Assembly (NCBI GenBank): GCA_938084875.1
Contig: CALKFX010000145.1
Coordinates: 1-9,076, forward strand
Length of the DNA stretch: 9,076 nt
Reading direction: 5' to 3'
From: an uncultured Flavobacteriales bacterium
Lineage (GTDB): Bacteria; Bacteroidota; Bacteroidia; Flavobacteriales_D; Parvicellaceae
Below the pieces are notes generated by a model that was not told the origin of the DNA, ran no database searches, and saw only the letters and a program-made list of their open reading frames with translations. The position numbers and the translations under genes are program-made. This document shows, one piece after another, positions 1 through 7,365 of the stretch; position 1 is the stretch's first letter, and the number at the start of each line of letters is the position of its first letter.

Positions 1-3000
1 CCATATTCTATAGAATTTCTTTTTTCTGAATACCTTCCATTTAGTGCTACTCTAAATAAAGTATTTGGTTGAAACGAAATTCTGTTATTTATCTCCTTAT
101 TTTCAATGTCATAATTTCTATTGGTCATATAGGTTGAAGAATTTTTCTTTATTTCTTTGGTTAATTGTGAGTTGAGCATAAACGACTTATTTATATTCCA
201 TCTAAATTTTATTTGGTCTTTATTGGTAGAAATAAAGTCTGTTCCATTGATTAAAAGATTTTTATTGGCAAATAATTGAGTAACTAGTTCAACACTGTAT
301 TTGGAGCTTGAACGATTGAAAAACAAACTATTTCTAAGGCTATTAGACATTTGCTGAATTATTGGATTATCTGCATTTACCAAGGGATTTAATAAAGTTT
401 GTAAATCTAAATCATTGGTCTTTTTATGGGTATTAACCGCAGTTTGATTGTAAAATTTATTCAAGAACTTTTCTACCGTTGTTTTTCCATCAATAATCCT
501 TTTAAAATCTATATTTAAATTTTGATTGTATTGAAAGCTGTAAATTTTGATATAGTTATTGTTAGGTGTAAATACTCTAATATAAGTTGCTTGATCACTA
601 AATGCTGCTATTTCAAATTCATTAAGTTCTTTTATTCCATTGTCATTGTAATCGTTCCATGTATATACCCCTTGACCAGCTGGAACTTCTATGTAAATGA
701 ACTCTTTTTGTAGTTCTAATCCTGAACCAATCTCTAAAAATGAATTGGTATTTATTCCTCCATTCAACAGTTTTAAATTGTAATTAAGTCTACTTGCTAA
801 GGAATTTTCTGGAAGAATATTTGTTAAAGTTGAATCTGATTGCAGCATTCTGTAAGCCAAGGAATAGTTGAGATTAAAGTTTTTTCTAGAGCTAATGCCT
901 ACCATTAGACCCGGGCTAATTGCTTTTGTAGCTTTTTTGAGAATAGATCTGTCTTTAAACCAATCGTATCTTTCTTGGTAGAAAAATTGAACTCTATTTT
1001 TTGTAGAGTCATAATTTTCTATGTATACTTTCCAATCGTAAAAACGGTAACTATTGTTGTTCAAGGTATCTGCACTAAAAAATTGATTATTTTCATTAAT
1101 ATCTTTAAATCCTAATTTGAACCCTTTAATTGGAATAAATAAATCTGTTTTATGTTTTAGGAAACTAGTAATAAACTGCCCGTCAGAATTCATTAAGCTA
1201 CCATCAAAATTAAGGTTAAACTTTTTGTTCCATTTGATTTTAAAATCATTTTTATAACCATTAAAATCATCTTTTATAAAGTAGGAATTTAATTGGTACT
1301 GAAATAGACCATTTTCTAAATGTTTTAAATTAATTCTTGCAGAACTAAGTAACTGATCTTTTGGAGTTATCAGATTTTGAATATTCCAATTTCTTTCAAA
1401 TTCAACCTCTCTAAATCGTTCTATCCTTCTAAAGTCTTTAGAAATACTCTCAATTCTGTATTGTTGATTCAATTCCCATTTTTCTTTTAAGGTATTTTTA
1501 TTTTCAAAACTTACAAGTCCTGCAAATCCAATATTATCTTCATTGTTAATATTGGAAAAAGTATTTAAATCCATATTTGAAGTGCTTAACTCATAGTTCA
1601 AAGAATTTCCACTCCAAATTGTCTTACCACCAACACTTATTATTTGTCTTTTCTTGGGAGTTACTAATTTTTTAATTGGGCTGTAATCACCGTTTTTAAT
1701 TATTGCTCCAAATGAAATAGTATCTGGTGCAATCCATTCAAATACTTTTCCAAGTGCATTGTTTTCCTTTATTTTATAGTTTCCGTTACCCTGTCCGACA
1801 TTACTGAAAGTTAACATATATACAGCTTGTTGTTCATCTGTAGAATACTGATAAACTTCATAACCTAAGGAATCTATCTTTTGGTATAAGTTGGTTGCTT
1901 GGTTAAAATCTACACTATCAATTCCAGAGCCAATTGCCAAATCAATATTATCGCCAATATTTTCTAAAGTTTGTCTGTCCAATAAGTCAAAATCTAATTG
2001 AAGTGGTTGGTTTTTACTATCCTGTTCCCCGTATGCATGGACGTAAAATGAAGAGTTGTTTTTTTTGACAGTAGCAGAAGATTGAAGCAAAGATCTTGCG
2101 TAATTTTTATCGCTATATTGGAATTCTACAATAATTCTTTTGTCTTTATTTATTAAGGTATTGGCAGTAAAGCTAATTTCTGCAGTATTATAGTCAATTA
2201 TATAATCATTGTTTTGACCTCTTTTAAGAAGCACACCATCTATATAAACATTTTCAGTACCACTTAAAATTATTATAAAACTTTCATTCTCATTCCCAAA
2301 AAGTCTATAGGGTCCTTGATTCCCTTCAATACCTTGAATAACATTTCTTCCAAATTTACCTTTACTAATTGAAGCGCTATTTTCAACGTCTATTTCAATA
2401 TTATTATTTCCTATAATTTTATTTTTTAAATGAATCCCTTGTCCTCTCTTGTGGTATTTTAAAAAGTAACTGTCTTTGTTTTTTATCCAGAAGTCACCTG
2501 CAGTTAATTTCCATTTTTGATCTGAAACTTGTATAAAAACCTTGTCAAAATCCTGTAGTTGCTGTGTATTTCCTTGAGGTTGAATAGGAATATTATCATC
2601 GGTAACAGATGCTAATATTTTCATGGTTGGTGAAATCATCCCCGAAAGCTGTAGATTCAGATTTGAATTGAGCGAGAAGTCTTGGTTATTCCCAACCATA
2701 AGACCTCTTGAAATACTTCCTGTTCTATTTAACTTAGTGCCTTGAAATAGGTTGTTGGAATTATCAGTGCTTATAATATTCAGTGATGGATGGTATTGTT
2801 TTTGCTCAATGGTTCTATTTAGCGAAATAGGGTGCTTGTAATATTTTTTACTAAAGTCAATTAATAATGGATGGTAATTGAATATTAAGGTATCGTATGG
2901 AATGTCTAAAAAAACAACCAAACCTTTATATGGTAAAAGTTTGTAATCCAAACTTACAGACTCTTTGTTATTATTTAAAATTTGAAATGTTCTTGGATTG

Positions 3001-3137
3001 ACTGAAAATGTATCGATAACAATAGTGTCTTTTCCTACATATTTTTTGGAAAATAGTGATTCGTAATCAAAACTCTGGCTGTAATCTATATTATAGACCA
3101 TACAAAGAATAAAAGCCAATATTTTGTTATTAATCAT
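1..3137 (-). CDS. Giant exported beta-rich outer-membrane-type protein, Bacteroidota family of unknown function (C-terminus beyond the window)
   Basis: The frame is open from ATG at 3137 to the left edge: 1045 codons with no stop, and spot checks near 3100, 1500, 650 and 20 agree on frame. An in-frame stop lies upstream at 3201-3203, and this is the first ATG after it. Residues 1-22 look like a signal peptide (MINNK, hydrophobic ILAFILCMVY, then a YSQS end). Residues about 142-166 (SRGLMVGNNQDF, then alternating NLNLQLSG) and about 184-204 (IPIQPQGNTQQLQDFDKVF) form a patterned block that I associate with large Bacteroidota outer-membrane proteins. At about 296-317 there is a VYIDGVLLKRG segment followed by DYIIDYNTAEISF, which looks like a beta-sandwich. 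The rest is rich in aromatic and alternating-hydrophobic strands, as in beta-barrels. Around 822-864 come GQGVYTWNDY, an EF-hand-like loop and YIRVFTP. No enzymatic motif is visible. Location at the outer membrane is inferred; the function is unknown. Confidence 0.85.
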   Translation of the reverse strand, partial: MINNKILAFILCMVYNIDYSQSFDYESLFSKKYVGKDTIVIDTFSVNPRTFQILNNNKESVSLDYKLLPYKGLVVFLDIPYDTLIFNYHPLLIDFSKKYYKHPISLNRTIEQKQYHPSLNIISTDNSNNLFQGTKLNRTGSISRGLMVGNNQDFSLNSNLNLQLSGMISPTMKILASVTDDNIPIQPQGNTQQLQDFDKVFIQVSDQKWKLTAGDFWIKNKDSYFLKYHKRGQGIHLKNKIIGNNNIEIDVENSASISKGKFGRNVIQGIEGNQGPYRLFGNENESFIIILSGTENVYIDGVLLKRGQNNDYIIDYNTAEISFTANTLINKDKRIIVEFQYSDKNYARSLLQSSATVKKNNSSFYVHAYGEQDSKNQPLQLDFDLLDRQTLENIGDNIDLAIGSGIDSVDFNQATNLYQKIDSLGYEVYQYSTDEQQAVYMLTFSNVGQGNGNYKIKENNALGKVFEWIAPDTISFGAIIKNGDYSPIKKLVTPKKRQIISVGGKTIWSGNSLNYELSTSNMDLNTFSNINNEDNIGFAGLVSFENKNTLKEKWELNQQYRIESISKDFRRIERFREVEFERNWNIQNLITPKDQLLSSARINLKHLENGLFQYQLNSYFIKDDFNGYKNDFKIKWNKKFNLNFDGSLMNSDGQFITSFLKHKTDLFIPIKGFKLGFKDINENNQFFSADTLNNNSYRFYDWKVYIENYDSTKNRVQFFYQERYDWFKDRSILKKATKAISPGLMVGISSRKNFNLNYSLAYRMLQSDSTLTNILPENSLASRLNYNLKLLNGGINTNSFLEIGSGLELQKEFIYIEVPAGQGVYTWNDYNDNGIKELNEFEIAAFSDQATYIRVFTPNNNYIKIYSFQYNQNLNIDFKRIIDGKTTVEKFLNKFYNQTAVNTHKKTNDLDLQTLLNPLVNADNPIIQQMSNSLRNSLFFNRSSSKYSVELVTQLFANKNLLINGTDFISTNKDQIKFRWNINKSFMLNSQLTKEIKKNSSTYMTNRNYDIENKEINNRISFQPNTLFRVALNGRYSEKRNSIEY

Positions 3138-3158
3138 GCTGTTTTCAATAAAAGCCAA
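3108..3158. repeat. 12-bp direct repeat (AATAAAAGCCAA) flanking the start codon of the giant exported protein
   Basis: AATAAAAGCCAA occurs at 3108-3119 and again at 3147-3158. The copies are 39 bp apart, a multiple of three, so on the minus strand both read LAFI in the same frame: once inside the signal peptide and once just upstream of the ATG. The upstream copy contains an in-frame TTG that could serve as an alternative start. It may be a small local duplication or chance in AT-rich DNA. Confidence 0.5.
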
Positions 3159-3166
3159 ATGGGTCT

Positions 3167-3197
3167 TTTGATATGAAACGTAAGATAAATAGATTTG
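3167..3197 (+). promoter_or_regulatory. Bacteroidota-type promoter (TTTG-N19-TAGATTTG) for the OmpA lipoprotein gene
   Basis: TTTG at 3167-3170 is separated by exactly 19 bases from TAGATTTG at 3190-3197. This matches the known Bacteroidota sigma-A consensus of a -33 TTTG and a -7 TAnnTTTG. Transcription would start near 3203, giving the gene that begins at 3332 an AT-rich leader of about 130 nt. I could not find an equally good promoter on the opposite strand for the divergent giant protein gene. Confidence 0.6.
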
Positions 3198-3331
3198 TTT
3201 TTAAGTTTTTAATTAAAGGTCATTTTTATCTTTATTCAAAAGCATTTTTAAGAGAAGGTTGTTTATAAGTATAACAAATTGATGAATTTTTTATCCAATT
3301 TGGGGTCATTTTTGTTGTATATATTAAATCG

Positions 3332-4321
3332 ATGATCAAAAACCTTCTTTCAATACTTTTAATTACAATTATTTTTTTTCAGAGCTGTGTTCCAGCAAGA
3401 AAATTTGAGGAAATTTCTGAAAAGCAAGAAGTCTGTGCAGTTGAACTAAAAACCCTTAAAACTCTTAAAACGGAACTTCAAACTGAAAATACAGAACTAG
3501 AATCACAAAACGACCAACTTAATAGATTAACAAAACGTTTAATTAAAGATACCACTATGTTGGGCAAATCTTTGAGAATGAAAGAAAAGCAATATGATAA
3601 AATTGACTTGCTTAACAAACGTATTCAAGAACAATTAGAACTTCTACAAAAAGGCCAGTCAGTAGAGAAACAGCGGCTAATGTTGGATTTAGAAAAAAGA
3701 AAGTCGGACTTACTAACTCTAGAAGATCAATTACGAGACTTTGAAATTGAACTAAACAATAAAAAAGTACAACTAGAGGATTTATCTTTGGAACTTCAAA
3801 AAAGAGAAAAAAGAGTAAATGAGTTGGAACAAATTATTGCTAATAAAGATGCTATAGTCAGAGCTTTAAAAGAAAAAGTTGCCAATGCTTTACTTGGATT
3901 TAGAGATAAGGGGCTATCTGTTGTAGAGAAGGATGGAAAAGTTTACGTTAGCATGGACGCAAAACTATTATTTGCTTCTGGAAGTACAAAAGTTGATGCC
4001 GAGGGAATTAAGGCTTTGAAAGAGTTAGCAAAAGTTCTTGAAGACCAACAAGACTTAGAAATTTTAGTGGAAGGACATACCGATAGTGATAAAATGAAAT
4101 CCAATTCTCATCCAGTAGATAATTGGGAATTAAGCGTGCTTAGAGCAACATCAGTGGTGAAAATAATGCTAAAAAATAGTAAAATGGATCCAACTACTGT
4201 AAGTGCCTCCGGAAGAAGTCAGTACATTCCGATTGACATTCAGGACAAGGCAAAAAATAGAAGGATTGAAGTGGTTCTAATTCCTAAACTAGACGAATTG
4301 TTTGATATCATCAACAATTAA
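3332..4321 (+). CDS. OmpA-family peptidoglycan-binding lipoprotein with a long coiled coil
   Basis: The 329-residue product has a lipoprotein signal: a short basic start, hydrophobic residues 5-16, then FQSC with the acylated cysteine at Cys19. Residues about 30-185 are a heptad-like, Lys/Glu/Leu-rich coiled coil. Residues about 190-320 form an OmpA C-terminal domain: VYVSMDAKLLFASGS, then EGHTDS (247-252), WELSVLRA around Arg271, ASGRSQYIP and NRRIEVVLIP (309-318). Asp251 and Arg271 sit where this family binds the diaminopimelate of peptidoglycan. The likely role is a spacer tethered to a membrane by lipid and to the cell wall by the OmpA domain. No Shine-Dalgarno sequence precedes the ATG, which is normal for Bacteroidota. 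The gene is divergent from the giant exported protein and ends 6 bp from the convergent nadD. Its specific partner is unknown. Confidence 0.93.
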   Translation: MIKNLLSILLITIIFFQSCVPARKFEEISEKQEVCAVELKTLKTLKTELQTENTELESQNDQLNRLTKRLIKDTTMLGKSLRMKEKQYDKIDLLNKRIQEQLELLQKGQSVEKQRLMLDLEKRKSDLLTLEDQLRDFEIELNNKKVQLEDLSLELQKREKRVNELEQIIANKDAIVRALKEKVANALLGFRDKGLSVVEKDGKVYVSMDAKLLFASGSTKVDAEGIKALKELAKVLEDQQDLEILVEGHTDSDKMKSNSHPVDNWELSVLRATSVVKIMLKNSKMDPTTVSASGRSQYIPIDIQDKAKNRRIEVVLIPKLDELFDIINN

Positions 4322-4327
4322 TAGTTT

Positions 4328-4930
4328 TTATTTTTTATAAAAATTCATTTCTTCTACAAATTTATAAACTTCTGGGGTAAGTAAGTATCTAACATCTTTA
4401 TTTTCTGAAATTGCTTTTCTTATAAAACTGGAGGATATTTTCATAACAGGAGCTTCACACCTTATAATTTTTGGGTTATCAGCCGGACTTTCTAAATTAT
4501 TTTTATCAAGTTTTTCTTGTTCAGTTAAAACTCTTGGATAAACATATAAATGGTGGTATTTTAAGATTTCTTCATGATTTTTCCATTTTTTAAATGATCT
4601 TAGGTTGTCTTCTCCCATAATCAGATTAAATTCATATCCAGAATACTTTTCTTTTAGATGCGCTAATGTATGTATTGTATAAGATGGTATTGGTAAATTA
4701 AACTCTTCATTACATGCTTTTAATTTAGAGTTTTGCTCAATTGCAATTCTCACTAAATTTAAGCGATGATAATCTTCTAATAATGACTCTTTTTTCTTTA
4801 ACGGGTTAAGTGGACTGACAACAAACCAAACTTCATCCAAATTAGTGTATCCAACCATATAATTAGAAATTATTAAATGACCTACATGGATAGGATTAAA
4901 TGTGCCAAAATACAAACCAACTTTTTTCAT
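4328..4930 (-). CDS. nadD: Nicotinate-nucleotide adenylyltransferase NadD
   Basis: NadD transfers AMP from ATP to nicotinate mononucleotide to make deamido-NAD, a step shared by de novo and salvage NAD synthesis in the cytoplasm. The 200 residues match the usual family length. The nucleotidyltransferase signature GTFNPIHVGH is at residues 9-18, with both histidines of the HxGH motif. SPLNPLK (39-45), MGEDN (105-109) followed by Trp116, and the ISSSFIR version of the family's ISSTxIR ATP-binding motif (165-171) all fall in the expected order. The ATG lies one base beyond the gmk stop, so the gene is probably translated from the gmk message and is the last gene of the minus-strand cluster. Its stop faces the OmpA lipoprotein stop 6 bp away. 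Confidence 0.96.
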   Translation of the reverse strand: MKKVGLYFGTFNPIHVGHLIISNYMVGYTNLDEVWFVVSPLNPLKKKESLLEDYHRLNLVRIAIEQNSKLKACNEEFNLPIPSYTIHTLAHLKEKYSGYEFNLIMGEDNLRSFKKWKNHEEILKYHHLYVYPRVLTEQEKLDKNNLESPADNPKIIRCEAPVMKISSSFIRKAISENKDVRYLLTPEVYKFVEEMNFYKK

Positions 4931-4931
4931 T

Positions 4932-5513
4932 TTATTTTAAAAATTTCTTAACTGTTTCAATTATATTTTTGGAGGAAATACTTAGCTCGTCGTTGAGAAT
5001 TATTTTGTCAAATTTGTCTATAGATTTCATTTCTTCAAAAGATTTTTCTAATCTATTTTTAATAGATTTTATATCCTCTGTATTTCTTTTTTTAAGTCTT
5101 TCGCTTAAAACTTCCATACTTGGAGGTTTTATAAAAATGGATATTGAATTTTCCATAAAGTACTCCTTTAAAGAAATACCTCCGATTACGTCCACATCAA
5201 AAACTACATGTTTTTTTTCTTTCCATATTCTTTCAATTTCTTTTTTTAATGTTCCATAGAAATTCCCTTCGTAGACTTCCTCCCATTCTATAAAATCCTG
5301 AGCCTTTATTTTTTCTTTAAATTCTTCAATAGACAAGAAATAATAATGTTTTTTATCTTCTTCACCATCTCGAGGAGCTCTACTACAGGCAGAAATGGAA
5401 AATAATAGTGGGAGTTTTGCTTCTAATAGCTTATTGACAAGTGTAGTTTTCCCTGCTCCAGAAGGTGCTGAAATAATAATCGCTTTCCCTTGGAAATTAT
5501 TAGACGAATTCAT
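4932..5513 (-). CDS. gmk: Guanylate kinase
   Basis: Guanylate kinase phosphorylates GMP to GDP with ATP in the cytoplasm and so feeds GTP, dGTP and (p)ppGpp pools. The 193-residue protein has a P-loop APSGAGKTT at residues 16-24. The GMP-binding stretch SACSRAPRDGE (41-51) has Ser41, Arg45 and Arg48 in place, followed by HYYF, FIEWEEVYEGNFYGT and a VFDVDVIGG strand. The two residues before Arg45 are Cys-Ser, where most relatives have Thr-Thr or Thr-Ser. This is a mild substitution and not evidence of inactivity. The ATG overlaps the yicC stop in an ATGA arrangement (5510-5513), which implies translational coupling. The yicC-gmk adjacency is widespread in bacteria. Confidence 0.96.
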   Translation of the reverse strand: MNSSNNFQGKAIIISAPSGAGKTTLVNKLLEAKLPLLFSISACSRAPRDGEEDKKHYYFLSIEEFKEKIKAQDFIEWEEVYEGNFYGTLKKEIERIWKEKKHVVFDVDVIGGISLKEYFMENSISIFIKPPSMEVLSERLKKRNTEDIKSIKNRLEKSFEEMKSIDKFDKIILNDELSISSKNIIETVKKFLK

Positions 5514-6382
5514 AGGATGTTTAAAACTTGTTCTTTGATTTTTTCTAGTTCATCTTTCATTTCAACTACTATTTTTTGAATTGATAGGTGGTGTGCTTTC
5601 GACCCTAGAGTATTGATTTCTCTTCCCATCTCTTGGGTGATAAAGCCTAGTTTTTTTCCAGAATTCTTTTCTGGAAGTATTTCCATAAAATGGCTACAGT
5701 GTTCTTTTAACCTTACTTTTTCTTCTGTTAGGTCAAGTTTCTCAGCATAATAGATAAGTTCTTCCTCCAATCTTTTTTCATCTATTTGAGATTTCAAATT
5801 TAGCTCCTCAATAGAATTCAATAACTTCTCCTTTACTTTGGGAAGTCTTTCCTTTTCGAATGTATTTATTTTTGTAAGGTTATCTAGAATAGAATTCACA
5901 TAATTTAAAAGCTCTTTTTGTAGAGATTCTCCCTCTTTTTCTCGAAAACTATTTAGGTCCTTGCTTGCTTCTTTTACAGCATTTATTAAGATTTCATTGC
6001 TTTGTTTATCAACAGTTTCTTTTTGGTGTTGAATTACATCAGGTAGCTTTAAAGCATAACCCATTAAATCTTTGTCATTTTGGTTATTTAGCTCTGTAGA
6101 TATTTCCTTTAACTGATTGTAATATTTTTTCAGTTGTTCTTTATTAATTGTGATTTTACTACTAGGATTTATTTTTTCATAGTGAATAGCAAGTTCTATT
6201 TTTCCTCTTTTTAGTTCGTTCTTTATTATAGACCTTAATGAAGAATCAATTTCTTTAAATACCGTTGGTATTTTAAGACTTAGGTCTAAAAACTTACTAT
6301 TAAGAGATCGTATTTCTATATTTACATGAAGGTGACCAATGGTAACTTCTGACTTACCAAAACCGGTCATTGAATGTGTCAT
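5510..6382 (-). CDS. yicC: YicC/YloC-family endoribonuclease
   Basis: The protein begins with the family's hallmark MTHSMTGFGKSE and continues with HVNIEIRSLNSKFLDL, typical of the YicC N-terminal domain. The C-terminal DUF1732 segment is present at about 247-290: FITQEMGREINTLGSKA, then VVEMKDELEKIKEQVLNIL. Length is 290 residues, as expected. Members of this family have been described as endoribonucleases involved in RNA turnover; that role is known from the family and not visible in the sequence. Most relatives have an asparagine after GSKA, whereas here it is a His-His pair (264-265). The stop overlaps the gmk start by four bases, and 25 bp separate the ATG from the upstream permease stop. 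A second in-frame Met at residue 5 is a less likely start because the family usually keeps the residues before MTGFG. Confidence 0.95.
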   Translation of the reverse strand: MTHSMTGFGKSEVTIGHLHVNIEIRSLNSKFLDLSLKIPTVFKEIDSSLRSIIKNELKRGKIELAIHYEKINPSSKITINKEQLKKYYNQLKEISTELNNQNDKDLMGYALKLPDVIQHQKETVDKQSNEILINAVKEASKDLNSFREKEGESLQKELLNYVNSILDNLTKINTFEKERLPKVKEKLLNSIEELNLKSQIDEKRLEEELIYYAEKLDLTEEKVRLKEHCSHFMEILPEKNSGKKLGFITQEMGREINTLGSKAHHLSIQKIVVEMKDELEKIKEQVLNIL

Positions 6383-6407
6383 AAAATCTTATTTATTCCA
6401 AAAGTAA

Positions 6408-7295
6408 TCAATTGATTTTATTAGTATTTATACTTACTAAATAAACACCTCCAAAAATCAGAAGAGAACATAATACACTAATAAATTCTATTTTTTCTCT
6501 TCCGCTGAAAACGGCAATGATAGAGGTTAAAACAGGTTGGAGATAAATATATGTACTTACTACAGTTGGGCTTACATATTTAATTCCATAAATATTAAAT
6601 AGATAGCACAAATAAGTGGTGAATAAAATAACAAAACCTATTTTCATAATAATATTGCTACCCATATCCCAATTAACTTCATTTATTTCATATAATCCAA
6701 ATGGAATTACGCCAATCAGTCCAAATGTAAATACCCATTTAACAACAGTAATGGGACTGTATTTAGTCATTAATGGTTTTACTAATATTAAATATAGGCC
6801 AAAACTAGTAGCATTTAAGAAAATTAATAAATCCCCCAATAAGCCGCTATTTCCAGCTCCAGATTTATTTTGAAATATTATTGTAACAGCTCCTATTAAT
6901 CCAATTAATACACCAACAACCTTGGTAAGTCGTAATTTTTCTTTTAAAATAATAACAGATAGAACACTCACAATAATTGGGCTTGTCACCATAATAATTG
7001 ACGCATGAATGGTAGATGTAAGTTCTAGTCCATTAAAAAACATCAATTGATTTGCTGTTACTCCAAACAATCCGCATAGCGCAAATTTAAGTAGGTCAGA
7101 TTTAGATATTTCCTCGTAAAAAAACAAAGAAGTTATCCAAAAAAGAAAAGTTGCGCCAATTCCTCTAAAGAGAATAAAAGTAAATGGCGGAACATATCCC
7201 CCGTTCATAACATCTTTAGCAAAACCATAATTTATCGCATAAATTAAATTAGCTCCTAAAATAGCAAGATGTGCAAAAAGTAATTTTTTGTTCAA
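6408..7295 (-). CDS. EamA-family (drug/metabolite transporter superfamily) permease with a TTG start
   Basis: This is an inner-membrane protein of 295 residues with about ten hydrophobic helices in two EamA repeats (roughly residues 8-140 and 150-290). The first repeat ends with the typical sequence IILKEKLRLTKVVGVLIGLIG. Family members export amino acids or other small metabolites, but the substrate cannot be read from the sequence. No ATG is available in frame upstream before the stop at 7323-7325, and the next internal Met (about residue 30) would remove the first helix. TTG at 7293-7295 is therefore the best start. It overlaps the TGA of a five-codon mini-ORF. The gene is first in the minus-strand cluster and lies 25 bp upstream of yicC, so it may share the transcript without being functionally related. 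Confidence 0.88.
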   Translation of the reverse strand: MNKKLLFAHLAILGANLIYAINYGFAKDVMNGGYVPPFTFILFRGIGATFLFWITSLFFYEEISKSDLLKFALCGLFGVTANQLMFFNGLELTSTIHASIIMVTSPIIVSVLSVIILKEKLRLTKVVGVLIGLIGAVTIIFQNKSGAGNSGLLGDLLIFLNATSFGLYLILVKPLMTKYSPITVVKWVFTFGLIGVIPFGLYEINEVNWDMGSNIIMKIGFVILFTTYLCYLFNIYGIKYVSPTVVSTYIYLQPVLTSIIAVFSGREKIEFISVLCSLLIFGGVYLVSINTNKIN

Positions 7296-7309
7296 AGTAT
7301 GTGCAACAT
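7292..7309 (-). other. Five-codon mini-ORF whose stop overlaps the permease TTG start
   Basis: On the minus strand, ATG at 7309-7307 opens a frame of M-L-H-I-L and stops at TGA (7294-7292). The stop overlaps the TTG start of the permease as TTGA. It could be a leader that couples translation to the permease, the relic of a one-base indel that separated the original ATG from its frame, or chance. Nothing in the sequence decides between these. Confidence 0.3.
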
Positions 7310-7334
7310 TTTTTCTTTGAATTTATTAAATAAT

Positions 7335-7342
7335 TAGATTTG
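7335..7342 (+). promoter_or_regulatory. Probable -7 box (TAGATTTG) of the trans-sulfuration gene
   Basis: TAGATTTG is a full match to the Bacteroidota -7 consensus TAnnTTTG and is identical to the -7 box in front of the OmpA lipoprotein gene. It lies 23 bp before the ATG at 7366, so the leader would be short (under 20 nt). The upstream element is weak: a TTTG exists at 7316-7319 but only 15 bases away, instead of about 19-21. Confidence 0.45.
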
Positions 7343-7365
7343 TGTCATCATACTAAAAATTTAAA

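Noticed and set aside
522..713. Plus-strand 63-codon ORF
   Set aside because: Lies antisense inside the long coherent minus-strand exported-protein gene; its translation is low-complexity Ile/Val/Phe/Tyr with no recognisable motif.
3204..3331. Promoter for the minus-strand giant protein
   Set aside because: Several TTTG and TA-rich pieces exist on the minus strand but none combines a -33 TTTG with a TAnnTTTG box at proper spacing, so no call is made.
4332..4343. Perfect palindrome TTTTTATAAAAA between the convergent stops
   Set aside because: Pure A/T with no loop; it would not form a stable terminator hairpin and is expected by chance in this composition.
4900..5259. Plus-strand 119-codon ORF
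   Set aside because: Antisense to gmk; its Ser/Phe/Leu/Ile-rich translation is what the complement of a Lys/Glu-rich gene gives.
6616..6873. Plus-strand 85-codon ORF
   Set aside because: Antisense to the EamA permease, which has a clear family signature.
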